NCBI RefSeq assembly: GCF_000002235.5 | Contig: NW_022145544.1 | Coordinates: forward strand, 660,501-724,500 | Length of the DNA stretch: 64,000 nucleotides | Origin: Strongylocentrotus purpuratus | Taxonomy: Eukaryota > Echinodermata > Echinoidea > Camarodonta > Strongylocentrotidae | Reading direction: 5' to 3' | Shown: piece after piece, positions 23,030 to 33,610 of the stretch | Layout: every line of letters begins with the position of its first letter | Position numbering within the stretch: the stretch's first letter is position 1 | Program-made: the position numbers and the translations under genes | The notes under the pieces: model-generated | Told to the model about the DNA's origin: nothing | Databases searched by the model: none | What the model saw: only the letters and a program-made list of their open reading frames with translations

Positions 23030-24420
23030 TAAAATAAAGGAAAGAAAGAAGAGGAAAAAGAAGAAAAGAGGGAGACGGGGGCAAAGGGCTCTTGCCTCCC
23101 CCCCCCCCCGCCAAAAAATAAATAAGAGAGAGAGAGAGAGAGAAGGGAAAGGGAAAGAGAAGATTAAGGAAAGAAGAAAAGAGGGAGACGGGGGCGAAGG
23201 GCTCTTGCCTCCCCCCGCCTAAAAATAAATAATAGAGAGAGAGAGAGAGAAGGGAAAGGAAAAGAGAAGATAAAGGAAAGAAAGAAGAGGAAGAAGAAGA
23301 AAAGAGGGAAACAGGGGGCGAAGGGCTCTTGCCTTTCACCCGCCCCCCCCCCCCCCCCGCCAAAAAATAAATAATAGAGAGAAAGAGAGAGAGAGAGAAG
23401 GGAAAGGAAAAGAGAAGATAAAGGAAAGAAGAAGAAAGGGAGACGGGGGCGAAGGGCTTTTGCCCCCCCCCCCCCCGCCAAAAAATAAATAATAGAGAGA
23501 GAGAAGGGAAAGGGAAAGAGAAAGAGAAGATAAAGGAAAGAAAGAAGAGGAAGAAGAAAAGAGGGAGAGGGGGGCAAAGGGCTCTTGCCTCCTCCCCCCC
23601 CCCCGCCTAAAAATAAATAATAGAGATAGAGATAGGTATGCAAGAGCCCTTAGCCCTTTGCCCCCCCCCCCCCGCACAAAAGAGAGACATAGAGAGAGAG
23701 AAGGAAAAGAAGAGAAAGGGAAAGAAAGAAGAAGAAAAAAGTGGGGGGAAAGGAGATCGGGGAGGGGGGCGGCGAAAGGCCCTTTCCCCAGCAGACCTTA
23801 AACAGAGAGAAGGAAGGGAAAGGAAAATAGGAGAGAAAGGGAAAGGAAAATAGGAGAGAAAAAAGAAAGGTAGGGGAGATCAGCTACGATTAGAAAAAAG
23901 GGGGAAAGGAGATCGGGGGGGGGCCGAAAGTGCCTTGCCTCCCAGCTGTTACCCCCCCCCCCCCATCAAAAAAAAATAGGAAGAAGAAAAGAAAAGAGTA
24001 AAAAGAAGGGGAGAACAGTTGCGATTAATCCCGCCAACAAATTGTGGATGGGGGGGGGGGGCGGCGAAAGGCCCTTTCCCCAGCAAACCTAAAACAAAGA
24101 GAAGGAAGGGAAAGGAAAATAGGAGAGAAAGGGAAAGAAAAAAGAAAGGTTGGGGAGATCAGCTACGATAAGAAAAAAGGGGGGAAAGGAGATCGGGGGG
24201 GCGAAAGGGCCTTGCCTCCCAGCTGTTACCCCCCCCCCCCCCTCCATCAAATAATAAGAGAGAAGGAAGGAAAGGGAAAGGAAAAGAGGAGAGAAAGGGA
24301 AGGAAAAAATAGGGAGAAGAAAAGAAGGGGCGCCCCCCCCCACAAAAAAAATGGGGGAAGGGAAAGATAAAGAGGAGAGCTAAAAGGGAACAAAAAAGAG
24401 GAAAAGGAAAAGGAAAAGAA
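23030..24420 (+). repeat. Polypurine tandem array
   Basis: About 1.4 kb with nearly all G and A on the plus strand. The left part is five or six units of about 110-120 bases: GGGGGCGAAGGGCTCTTGCC, a poly-C run, GCCAAAAAATAAATAATAG, a GA run, then GGAAAGGAAAAGAGAAG. The right part (23700-24420) has related longer units with AGGAGATCGGGGGG and CCCAGCTGTTACC. Open frames on either strand are low-complexity products of the repeat. The array lies between the inverted arms at 21640 and 24680. Confidence 0.9.
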
Positions 24421-24599
24421 AAGGGTAAAAAGAAGGGAACAGTTGCGATTAATCCCGCCAACAAACCTAAAACATTGGCGTAGTAATGGGGGTGGGGTGA
24501 CAGATGCCAAATATAATTCAAACGTGGTTTATTTCTTATTCGATACCCTTGATTTACAAGATTATTATTTTTTAAATACTTTTTAAATATGTTAACACA

Positions 24600-24795
24600 T
24601 CCTTTCGGCCATACCGGGGGGGGGGGGGCTTTGGACGAATGGTAGCGTTCAAGTTAACGCGACGCGACGCGACACTCCCAACGCACCCTTTCGGTCAAAC
24701 CGGGGGGGGGGGGGGCTTTGGACGAATGGTCGCGTTCAAGTCAACGCGCCGCGCCGCGACGCTACCCACCCTAATGGCATAAGCCACGGTGGTGT
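24600..24795 (-). repeat. Inverted repeat, right arm
   Basis: Holds two tandem versions of the CCTTTCGGNCANACCGGGG...GGCTTTGGACGAATGGT block (about 24600-24680 and 24684-24770). The second is the reverse complement of 21640-21760. The pair flanks the polypurine array, so the whole 21640-24795 segment may be one element or two inverted insertions. No transposase gene is visible between them. Confidence 0.7.
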
Positions 24796-24922
24796 ATCTG
24801 TCCGCCCGGTGCCGTTGCAGAAATCGAAATCCTAAACTTGCCTTCGACCTTCCGAAAAATTCTTCGATAACACACGTAACTAAAGTAACAGCAATAAATA
24901 CAAGAAAGTGCTTAAAACTCAC

Positions 24923-25075
24923 CAAAAAGTTGCAACTGCAAGCTACGGGGGCATCAAAAATATAATAGCTTATTTATTGTGCTCAAATTCTTGTGTTAAA
25001 TCCAAATTTATCCGTTTGACAATCGAATCCATGAGCTGGTTTACCTATGCAGCGCTTATTCTCTGTACGCGTCTA
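24923..25075 (-). other. Probable 5'UTR exon of RhoA-like gene A
   Basis: On the minus strand the sequence ending GCAACTTTTTG is followed by a consensus donor GTGAGT at 24922. The next good acceptor downstream is at 20331 (TTTTCCTCACACAG), 35 bases before the gene A start codon. The TATA box at 25104-25111 sets the expected start near 25075. Splice pairing is inferred and no transcript was consulted. Confidence 0.5.
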
Positions 25076-25099
25076 CTGTGAACATCTCACTCGAGGTCG

Positions 25100-25165
25100 G
25101 TGGTATTTATACGTTGTACCCGTGCATTCTAAAAATAGCACCCGGATAGCTCTTTCATTGGTTGA
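25100..25165 (-). promoter_or_regulatory. CCAAT-MEF2-TATA promoter of RhoA-like gene A
   Basis: Minus-strand order is CCAAT (ATTGG on plus at 25157-25161), CTATTTTTAG (MEF2-type; plus CTAAAAATAG at 25129-25138) and TATAAATA (25104-25111). The block is conserved at 155-222. The plus-strand Rho-like gene of the same unit starts about 4 kb to the right, so the intervening sequence could serve both genes. Confidence 0.5.
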
Positions 25166-26920
25166 AAGAGAAATTACGAAATCTTCCAAGTTTTAGACAG
25201 TTTGAACATTACAGAATAAAGATGTTTTTAATCACATTCACATCTATTGCGATGTATTCTGTTTGTCTTTGATATAAGATCATTTTGCATGTAAAATATA
25301 TGAACATCACTGGGATTAGAACATTCATTGTAGGCCTAATTAGATTTGAAAGTCCTTGTTTTTACATGTCTTCTTCACTTTATGCCAATAAATATAAACT
25401 ATTCAAACTGGGAACAAAACAAATGAACAGTAATTAAAATTATTTTATAAGCAACGATAATGGAACATAAAAGTATTTCTTTATATACATAAAAAGGGGC
25501 AACATGAACAATTTTGACAAATCCTGCAACATGGGAGAAAAGTATCAAAACTCATCAAAAATTATCAAAATCATCAAAAGTGGTCAATTCTAATTCAATT
25601 TCAAATCTCGACTTCTAGTTAAAAGCACATTATTTTACTGAAATTCAGGGCCCTTTTCACGAAAACTTGATAGTGTAAAGTTTGATGACAAATTTACTAA
25701 CAGCCAATCAAATTATTATCTGTTATTGTGTATACCTTATGATATAATTCTATATAACAGAGGGTCATCTTTAAAAAATATAGATTGTGCATAAGAACAC
25801 TGAGTTTCAAGTCCGAATGATTTTGCAAGATGAACTGGAAAGTTTTCGTTTCCTTTCCATCTTCTCTTTTATAGAGTTATGATGGAAGAAAACACTGAAG
25901 CAGAATTGTGATAAGTAATAGACCAACTACATATTTATCAAATTACTAAGGATAAAAGCCACTGTTGATTAGGCTAGGCCAAAACAGACCGTGAATTCGG
26001 ATTAAATGTTATTATGCCCTTGAAGTTTCCTTGCTCACTTCATCTACATAATGTTATTCTTTAAAAATATTGTGAATTGATAATAGGACCTATATACCCT
26101 CACATACACACATGTTTTGAAAAATTTTATTTGTTGCATTTAAACTGAGAGCAGGGTAATGGATGGCAGCAAAATTAAAGACAATATGAAAGAACAAAAT
26201 AGAATATGAATTAAAGGCAACATGAAAGAACGAAATAGAATATTAAATATTCTATTTTGTTCTTTCATATTGTCTTTAATTTTGTTGCCATCAAATTTTG
26301 ATGAAGTATAGATAGATAGAACAATGGTAATACCAAGTTCTATATGTAAATGGGAGTGAAATATGGTGTACAACCATTCTTCACCCTGATATTTTTTTTT
26401 TCATCCACAAAATATAGTTCATGATTTTATATTATGTTAAGCCCATTACACGTTTTCTGTATAAACACATAATAATGAAAGAAATTAAAAAACAAGAACT
26501 TTACTCGGCATATTGTAAGCGTTGAAATAGAATTGATCGAATGTCTAAGAATAGAACACAAAACTGCCGAAAACAGAATTGGTCATGTTTGGGTGTGTAT
26601 ACCATCCAAATGACTCATACAATACCAATTCCGAGATGGCGCTGTTCACATTTTGGTAAAATAATATCGATAGTAATGTGGCGTAGCGTGTCAGGCGAAT
26701 GCGGCGAGGGAACTCGGGGTAGGTGGTGGTGGTGGTGATGGTGGTGGAGGGGGGGGGGGGGGGCACTGAACTTGTCTATACGTGGAGTAGAGTAGAGTGC
26801 AGTTGGGGAGTACTCCATCCCGCCCCTCCCCCTTTCTGGAAAAAATGTAACTGAAAACGTATACAACGCGTCATAAGTAGCGTCATTTAAAAAACAAATT
26901 GTAATACCCTTAATTATCTC

Positions 26921-26963
<43 letters not shown>

Positions 26964-27221
26964 GGTATTTTGATGGTTAATTATCTACCCAGTCTCTGTT
27001 ATGAGGCATACGTTTATGATGAGCAGACAGAATATAAACATAAGAAGACTAATCTTGATTCTGTTATTTTCAAACTAACTAAATTAGGAAAATGCATCAA
27101 ATGCTCTTTAGACCAAATATAATTTATAGGCCTCGCCTATTTTTAGATTGCATACGTTGGGTGCAAAGGTATAAAGGGATTGCACTCACACACCGCACCC
27201 CTCCGCACCCTTTCGATGAAA

Positions 27222-27545
27222 GCCGGAACGTACTGCAGGCCTAAACTTGATCATCATCATTTCCGTTCAGTTCCGTATCATTACTATATTTATTGTGTTT
27301 GAAACATATTCAATCTGTAACACCAACTATCATGGACATGAACTGATTTCCACAAACGTTTACCATTTTCGGGACCATTTTGCCTTACATTACAACTTTT
27401 ATTGGTAAGTATAGTACTCTTTGGTTTCTTTCTGAATTTCATAATGACACAAGTGTGATTTGAGTAAGGGAGGTTTGTAAATTAAGGGGAGCAGTGAAGC
27501 ACGTACCGTTTAAGAGCCGTATTCTGATGTTGTTTTTTGTTTTTC
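27222..27545 (+). repeat. Internal duplication within copy 2, first member
   Basis: The block from GATGAAAGCCGGAAC through GCAGGCCTAAACTTGATCAT to AGCCGTATTCTGATGTTGT recurs at 28505-28812 with an offset of 1,284 bases. Only one version exists in copy 1 (about 3845-4180), so this is a later tandem duplication. Confidence 0.85.
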
Positions 27546-27834
27546 TGTATGTATTTTTGTGTATTTCTGCATGTAACGTGTAAGACTGGTGGTGACGCAG
27601 ATTTTTCGTCTGCCCCACCCCCCCCCCCTTCCGAACTTTTTTCTCATTATGTCACTGCCCCTGGAATGTGAGCCCCCTGGAATGTTTGCCCCCCCCCCCC
27701 CCCAATCCCAAACTGCTTCCGGTGCGCCTTGTAGTCAGTAGATTTTATTGTACTTAATTATATTTAATATTTTCTCAGTTGTTTAGTTAGTTTAGTTTTG
27801 TAAGCATTTAAATGTACGCATTATTTTTATTTGA

Positions 27835-27908
27835 CGAGGCAAGAGCCCTTCGCCCTTCCCCCGTTTCCCTCTTTCCTTCTTATTTTTCTTCTTTCTTTCT
27901 CTTTCCCT

Positions 27909-27940
<32 letters not shown>

Positions 27941-28215
27941 ATTTTTTTGGCGGGGGGGGGGGGAGGTAAGAGCCTTTCGCCCTTCCCCCGTTTCCCTCTT
28001 TCCTTCTTCCTCTTCTTTCTTTCTTTCCTTCTATATTTTCTTTCCCTTTCCCTTTTCCTTCTCTCTCTCTCTTATTTATTTTTTGGCGGGGGGGGGGGTG
28101 AGGAGGAGGCAAGAGCCCTTCGCCCCCCCCCCCTTTCCCTGTTTTCTTCTTATTCTTCTTTCTTTCCTTTTATCTTCCCTTTCCCTTTCCCTTTTTTCCT
28201 TCTCTCTATCTCCCC
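27835..28215 (-). repeat. Polypyrimidine array, mirror of 23030-24420
   Basis: Three units of about 130 bases that are the reverse complement of the 23-kb polypurine unit: GGCAAGAGCCCTTCGCCC, a pyrimidine run, CTCTCTCTTATTTATTTTTTGGCGG and a G run. It lies between the two members of the 1.28-kb duplication. Confidence 0.85.
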
Positions 28216-28504
28216 CATCATCATAGTAATAACGAAAGAGACCACTCTGTAATCAAGACCATTTCATTTTATTTATTACATTTTCGATATACTTAAATTG
28301 GCAACTATTACCTTCTGTCCCAGATCCTCATTTTAAACGACTGATGCGAAAGACTAGTCGACGCAACCTTTCGAGAAAAGCCCCCCCGCTTTTATCGAAA
28401 GGGTGTGTTAAAACGGTACTCCGCTCTCAACGCAACCTTTCGAGAAAAGCCCCCCCCCCCCCCCCCCCCCCCCCGCCGCGCCGCACCCCACCGCACCCTT
28501 TCGA

Positions 28505-28815
28505 TGAAAGCCGGAACTGCAGGCCTAAACTTGATCATCATCATTTCCGTTCAGTTCCGTATCATTACTATATTTATTGTGTTTGAAACATATTCAATCT
28601 GTAACACCAACTATCATGGACATGAACTGATTTTTCACAAACGTTTATCATTTTGCCTAACATTACATCTTGTATTGGTTGGTATAGTACTCTTTTGTGT
28701 CTTTCTGAATTTCATAATGACACAAGTGTGATTTGAGTAAGGGAGGTTTGTAAATTAAGGGGAGCAGTGAAGCACGTACCGTTTAAGAGCCGTATTCTGA
28801 TGTTGTATTTTGTTT
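28505..28815 (+). repeat. Internal duplication within copy 2, second member
   Basis: Second member of the 1,284-bp-offset pair. It is preceded by a 25-base poly-C run (28450-28474) and by GCGC-rich sequence related to 21640-21760. Confidence 0.85.
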
Positions 28816-28868
28816 TTGTTCTACCGTGTTTCTTAGCTTGTCTTTTTCTTATTCTCCTTTTCTGCTTC

Positions 28869-29048
28869 GACCATGGCAACCATGTCCAAATTACCATCCA
28901 CTATGGTAACCATGGTTATCATGGTACCAAAACAATGAAATACATTGTTTAATGACCCAAAGTATTTCATTGTTTTGGTACCATGATAACCATGGTTACC
29001 ATGATGGATGGTAATTTGGACAAAAGTACCATAGTTACCATGGTACAT
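28869..29048. mobile_element. CCATGGTTACC palindromic foldback element
   Basis: The arms about 28869-28945 and 28962-29045 are inverted copies containing GGTAACCATGGTTATCATGG and CCAAAACAATGAAATAC around a short loop. Near-perfect inner arms give a strong predicted hairpin. It is absent from the matching site in copy 1, so it was inserted after the duplication or lost there. No coding capacity. Confidence 0.8.
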
Positions 29049-29064
29049 TTTTGTAAGGATCTCC

Positions 29065-29170
29065 TTATTCTTCTCTTTCTTCTTCTCATTCCCCCTTTTC
29101 TCTTTTTCTTTTCCTCTGCTTCTCCTTCTCCTTCTACTTCTTTTTCTTCTTCTTCTTCTCTTCTCTTCTT
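29065..29170 (+). repeat. (CTT)n microsatellite
   Basis: Shorter counterpart of 4205-4462, upstream of the copy 2 Rho-like exon. Confidence 0.85.
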
Positions 29171-29342
29171 GTAAGTTCTACTTAATTCTTACCATTTCTT
29201 CAACTACAGTTGAATCTAATCTGATGTATAGAGTTTTATAAAGAGTTATATAGTTCAACACAGGCGTGACGAATAGGTAGGCCTTTTGATAACTGCCCCG
29301 TGTTATAATTTGTGTTATTTTCTTTCAGTGTTGAACTAGAGA

Positions 29343-32300
29343 ATGGCTATTAGTACTATCAGGACAGACGTGTCCATAGTTGGGAGCCAATGCGGGAAAA
29401 CGAGTCTCCAATCTGCATTCGTCAAAGGCAGATTCGACCCTCGAGATTTTAACATCTCGAGAGCTGAAATTGAGGGAACGTCTTGCATAGAAGTAAATGG
29501 CCAAAAGGTACGTTTACACAAACTCAGCTCAGTGCAGCTGAGCGGTGGAGAAGTTAGAGTATGAATAACTAAAAATTAATTAAAACAAAAAAGATAGACA
29601 ACAATTGTCGGTGCGTCTAGCCATTACGAGGGGACTGGTGTATGGGGGCGGGGGATAGGGGCACCGGTTTATGAGGTGGATGCATAAAGCACGACAAAGA
29701 ACAAGCCATCGAGCGTGGATATTCGTTCCTCTCCTCGTCTCGCTCTCTTTTGTGTGTGTGTGTGGGGGGGGGGGGGGGGTGGCACCAACAATTAAGCTTG
29801 GTTTAAAAACTTTTATTTCTGCAGTGTGCATGGTAATTAAAGGGACACTCCAAAAATACCTTACTTTCAATAGAAGCAGAAAAATCAGATTAACTAATCA
29901 AAAAAGGTTTGAGCAAAATCGGATAACTAATAATCACAAGACAAATTGGCAACTCACTAATGAGTCTGTGACGTCATTGCCTCACTTTCCACTAATTGTT
30001 TTCTTTATATTGATAAAATAAATTTCCAATTTCCCCCCTAAAGATCTTATTTTCTCACACCAGCATCCAAGTTATATTGATATTTAGATTGATGTTTTTG
30101 TGTGGATGCACTAATTTAGAGTATTTTTTTTCTTCTTCAGTTAAATCATGAATAATGTGAATTTTGATAAACTATTTATATAAAAATCAATGATTATGAA
30201 TATACAATATTCAGAAAATAGTATAAATCCTTCAAAGTTCATAAAAGGTTTTGTGAAATGTCATGCACGCAATATGATACAAATCATAAAACCTGGGCAA
30301 AGGCATGGGGAAATCAAGTTTTTGTAGATAAAAAGGGAAATTATAATGGGAAAAAAATACATAAAGAAATATAAATAGAAAGGCAATGACGTCACAAACT
30401 GATAACCAAATTGGCAATTCGTGTAGTGATTTCCTAAGTTCCATACTCTTTCATACTTTAAAATAAACAACTTATAACTACCTTAATAAGTATTCGATTT
30501 TACTCAATTTTTTGGCTGTGTTTCTCTTGTTTTTCTGCATCTATTAAAAGCAATTTATTTTTGGAGTGGACTTAGCCTAAAAAATCTCACTACCTCGAAA
30601 TTTGAATAGTCTGATCATGGACTTACTAGACATAGTAAGTTCATGGTCTGATAAAGACGGAAAGAATAAATCATTTTGAATTAATTAATAGATAGCTCTG
30701 TAATCTTTGTAACATGTTGCAGTGTTTACAATATGCCTTAGCTTTACATTGCAACCAAGCTACGTGTAATCACATACAAATTAAGAATAATACAATAATT
30801 ATCTGCCCATTTTAATATCATGACTGCATTTCTGCAGAATATCTTTGTACGTAGACGTGCAAATTTCACAAACCTCTAGGAAATGTATTATTATATAGTT
30901 GTTGGATGTTTACTAAATATAGTATTTGATTGTAGCACCAGTCTTATTTATCACGATTGCTAGATTGAGCTGGGAATATGGGATACACCAAGTCAAGAAT
31001 TGTATTGAAGACTGAGAACTGACTTCGCATACCCCAAGACGGATGTTGTAGTTCTTTGCTTCTCGTTTGATAAACCCAACAGTTTTGAACACATCTCGGA
31101 GAAATGGATACCAGAGGTGAGACATAATGGTTCTCCGCAGTCAATATCCTAACGTAGATTAAAAGAAATTCTTATCTTTAACCCGACCCTGCATGGACCA
31201 AACACTATGGCCCGAATTCACAAAGCAAGGTTTGAGCTCAGACCAAGGTTTGAGCTCAAACCTCCTTTTGTTTCGCCAAACCTCCTTTTGTCATTTACAA
31301 ACCTGGTTTGTCCAGTCAATCTAGCGATATTTAGGGGGTAACCCACCACCTCTACCTAACCACAACCCTGACCCTAAACCTTACCCAAACCCCATTGCAA
31401 AAAAAACAACCTATCGCAATAATTACCTTTGACAGAAGAAAGCCAGGGGCAAATGTTGGCAGCCCCGTTCCGGTTGATCTCATCTTATTGAAATGTTAAA
31501 AAGTTTTAAACATCATATTTAAGCGTTAGGGATTGGTGACCTTTTAGTTAATAGCTTATTACACCCTTTAGAGGGGCATGATATCTTAGTAATGTCCCTA
31601 ATTTTGTCCCTGTGGTAGAACCTATGGGCAAAGACAAGGTCAAAGGTAAACGGTCAAAGCTGTAGGCTTCCCTTGGAATGTTACAGTATTCGAAAGGATG
31701 AAGATCAGTAGGTTTACATTGTTGAAATAGATCAGTATTCTCTTTTTTTCCTCATCAATATGTAAATGGGACCGTCAATACCTATAAAACATTTAATGAA
31801 GTTGGTAGACAAAGGGGACTGTGGTAAAAAATGTAACCGGTTTTACATAACAAGTTTCCTGTGCTTGGCATGAAAATAATATTAAAACAGTTATGACCTG
31901 GAAGTGAATATAATTATGGCTGTCTGAAATCAAGTCAGTAGAAGCAAATATATACAGATCATAATATATATAGCGCTTTCGGTGGAAAGCGCTTTATAAG
32001 TAACGTTTTTATTATTTATTATTATTATTATTATATTTTATCAATGGTCTGTACGTTTTTTTTAAATCCCTTTTTTAATAGGTGAAGAAGTACCTCCCAA
32101 AGGCACCTATCATTTTGGTGGGGAACAAGAAAGATCTTCAAAGTGACAAGGATACAATACAAGAATTGTTAAAGAAGAATCAGGAACCGGTTAAAACAGA
32201 GGATGCCCAGGCCCTAGCAGAAAAGATCGGCGCCATTTCATATCTAGAATGCTCGGCCAAGGAGAACAAAGGCATCAGAGAAGTATTTGAGGCTGTAGCA

Positions 32301-32357
32301 TTGGCAGGAATAAAACAGGATGAAAAGAAAAAGTCATCGAAATGCACCCTCTTTTGA
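29343..32357 (+). pseudogene. Atypical Rho-like GTPase, copy 2 (in-frame TGA)
   Basis: Exons: 29329-29507 (acceptor TTTCAG, ATG at 29343, donor GTACGT), 30964-31116 and 32082-32357. Exon 1 is complete: MAISTIRTDVSIVGSQCGKT, then a diverged switch I with Ser in place of the Mg-binding Thr37, ending in VNGQK. Exon 2 reads [14 protein letters not shown], then TGA (31006-31008) where copy 1 has GGA, and continues in frame to WIPE. Exon 3 is intact (GNKKD, ECSAK, Lys-rich tail, CTLF). Apart from the single nonsense codon the gene would encode about 198 residues. The short P-loop (GSQCGKT) and DTPSQ are shared with copy 1 and so predate the duplication. Probably a recent pseudogene. A sequence error or polymorphism at the TGA could also explain it. 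Confidence 0.75.
31968..32035 (+). mobile_element. Short insert with AAGCGCTTTATAA and ATT repeat tail
   Basis: Reads TATAGCGCTTTCGGTGGAAAGCGCTTTATAAG, then a TTATT repeat. The matching site in copy 1 (about 5735-5755) lacks it, with ATATTTTATC continuous. The AAAGCGCTTTATAA core followed by a simple-repeat tail looks like the 3' end of a short retroposon. A similar core (AAAGTGCTTTATAAATCC) occurs at 54752-54770. Confidence 0.6.
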
Positions 32358-32583
32358 AAAAAATAAACCTAAGGTATCAGATTTCTGGCTTATCTGGGGG
32401 GTTGAAAATCGCTGATCGGACCAATTGGAATAAAAGTTCACCAGGAAAACCGTTTTTCATAACGAGTAAACTATTTTGATATAATATTATGTAAAGTCTT
32501 TACTTTTCTATTCTCATATATGTTTGTCATAAGCAGAGGCGGCACTCCGGGGGAAGGGGGGGGGGGGCGGAGGGGCATATGGG

Positions 32584-32960
32584 TACAGTGCTCCAGTTTT
32601 TTTAAGTGCCCCTTTTAACATAGGAAATGTGCCCTTTTTTACTTTGACAAGTGCCCCTTTTCCTTTAAATAAGTGCCCCATTTATTTTGACATTGCCCAT
32701 TTCCCTTGTGATAAGTGCCCCCCATTTTTGTTTATAACGAGCCCTTCCCCTCTTCATAAACGCCCCCTGTTCACCTCTGATAAATTAATGATTAGTACCC
32801 CCCCCCCCACATTTTTTTTTGATAACGAGCTCTTCCCCCTTTTCATTTTGACAAGAGCCCTTTTTCCTTTTGTATAAGTGCCCCGTTTCCTTTTTTGATT
32901 AAAGGCCCCTTCCCCTTCTCATTAATACCCCCTTTTACCTCTAATAAGTGCCCCTTTTTA
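32584..32960 (+). repeat. GTGCCCC minisatellite downstream of copy 2
   Basis: About 14 degenerate units of the same AAGTGCCCCTTTT type as at 6236-6760, here preceded by CAGAGGCGGCACTCCGGGGG (32537-32556), which resembles a hAT-type terminal sequence. Unit order and content differ from copy 1. Confidence 0.75.
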
Positions 32961-33359
32961 TATAGCATTTAGTCTTGCCACTCATTATAGTTTTGTATTT
33001 ATTGTATTTTGTATATTGTAATTTAGTTGTTGTTCATACAGTGTATGAACACAGATATTAAGTTGTGAACTTTGCACCCCAGATACTTCCGTTTAATTCC
33101 ATGTTCATGTTGAATAGTAATCGTTGTTCGGGGATGAAAAAATTAATTACAATCAAATTGCAATTTTTTTTACAAAATCTAGAACTAGTCTGGTTATGGT
33201 GTTGTGTTCTTGATAAATCACTATTAGATCAAATATTTTTTGAAAATATTTTATGAGAAAATCAATTAAGATTTTAATGGTTATTAAATTCATTATGATA
33301 TTTTACACGTAATTGTTATTTGTTTTACTTGTTATTATATCTTAAACTAAATCATAAGA

Positions 33360-33610
33360 ATTTTTATATTTGATTATTTTGTTAGGCCCACATTAGGACC
33401 CCCTCCTTTCTAGCTGCTACCAGCCTGAGCAACTTCCCTTGTGTTTTTAACGATATTTATTTTTGTTTGTTAAATAACAAATTCTGTGTTTTTCTGTGTT
33501 TATCTGTGTTAGTAATTGTAATTGTGTGATACTTTGTATATTGCCTTATTTTAACCTGTAAGTTTTTTTTTTTAATGCTTGGCGAAATTAATTGAATTAA
33601 AGTGAATTGA
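33360..33610 (+). mobile_element. 3' tail of a Jockey/CR1-like LINE
   Basis: The plus-strand sequence from about 33470 (ATAACAAATTCTGTGTTTTTC) to AATTAATTGAATTAAAGTGAATTG matches the reverse complement of 12800-13010, the 3'UTR and tail of the minus-strand LINE. No ORF. The 400 bases before it (32960-33360) are AT-rich and unrecognised. Confidence 0.65.

Larger units (their letters stand above)
24929..32960 (+). repeat. Segmental duplication, copy 2
   Basis: Direct repeat of 1-6760, longer because of insertions: the internal 1.28-kb duplication (27222-28815), a palindromic element (28869-29048), about 1.4 kb of intron 1 that copy 1 has lost, an unmatched stretch at 31600-31765, and a short insert at 31968-32035. 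It lacks the LINE found at 1680-3299 in copy 1. Confidence 0.85.

Noticed and set aside
22989..24521. Several long open frames on both strands, rich in Ser/Leu/Phe or Lys/Glu/Arg/Gly
   Set aside because: They are six-frame products of the polypurine tandem array. All frames are open because the repeat lacks stop codons, and the composition is low-complexity.
27812..28252. 146- and 131-codon Phe/Ser/Leu-rich frames
   Set aside because: Products of the inverted polypyrimidine array.
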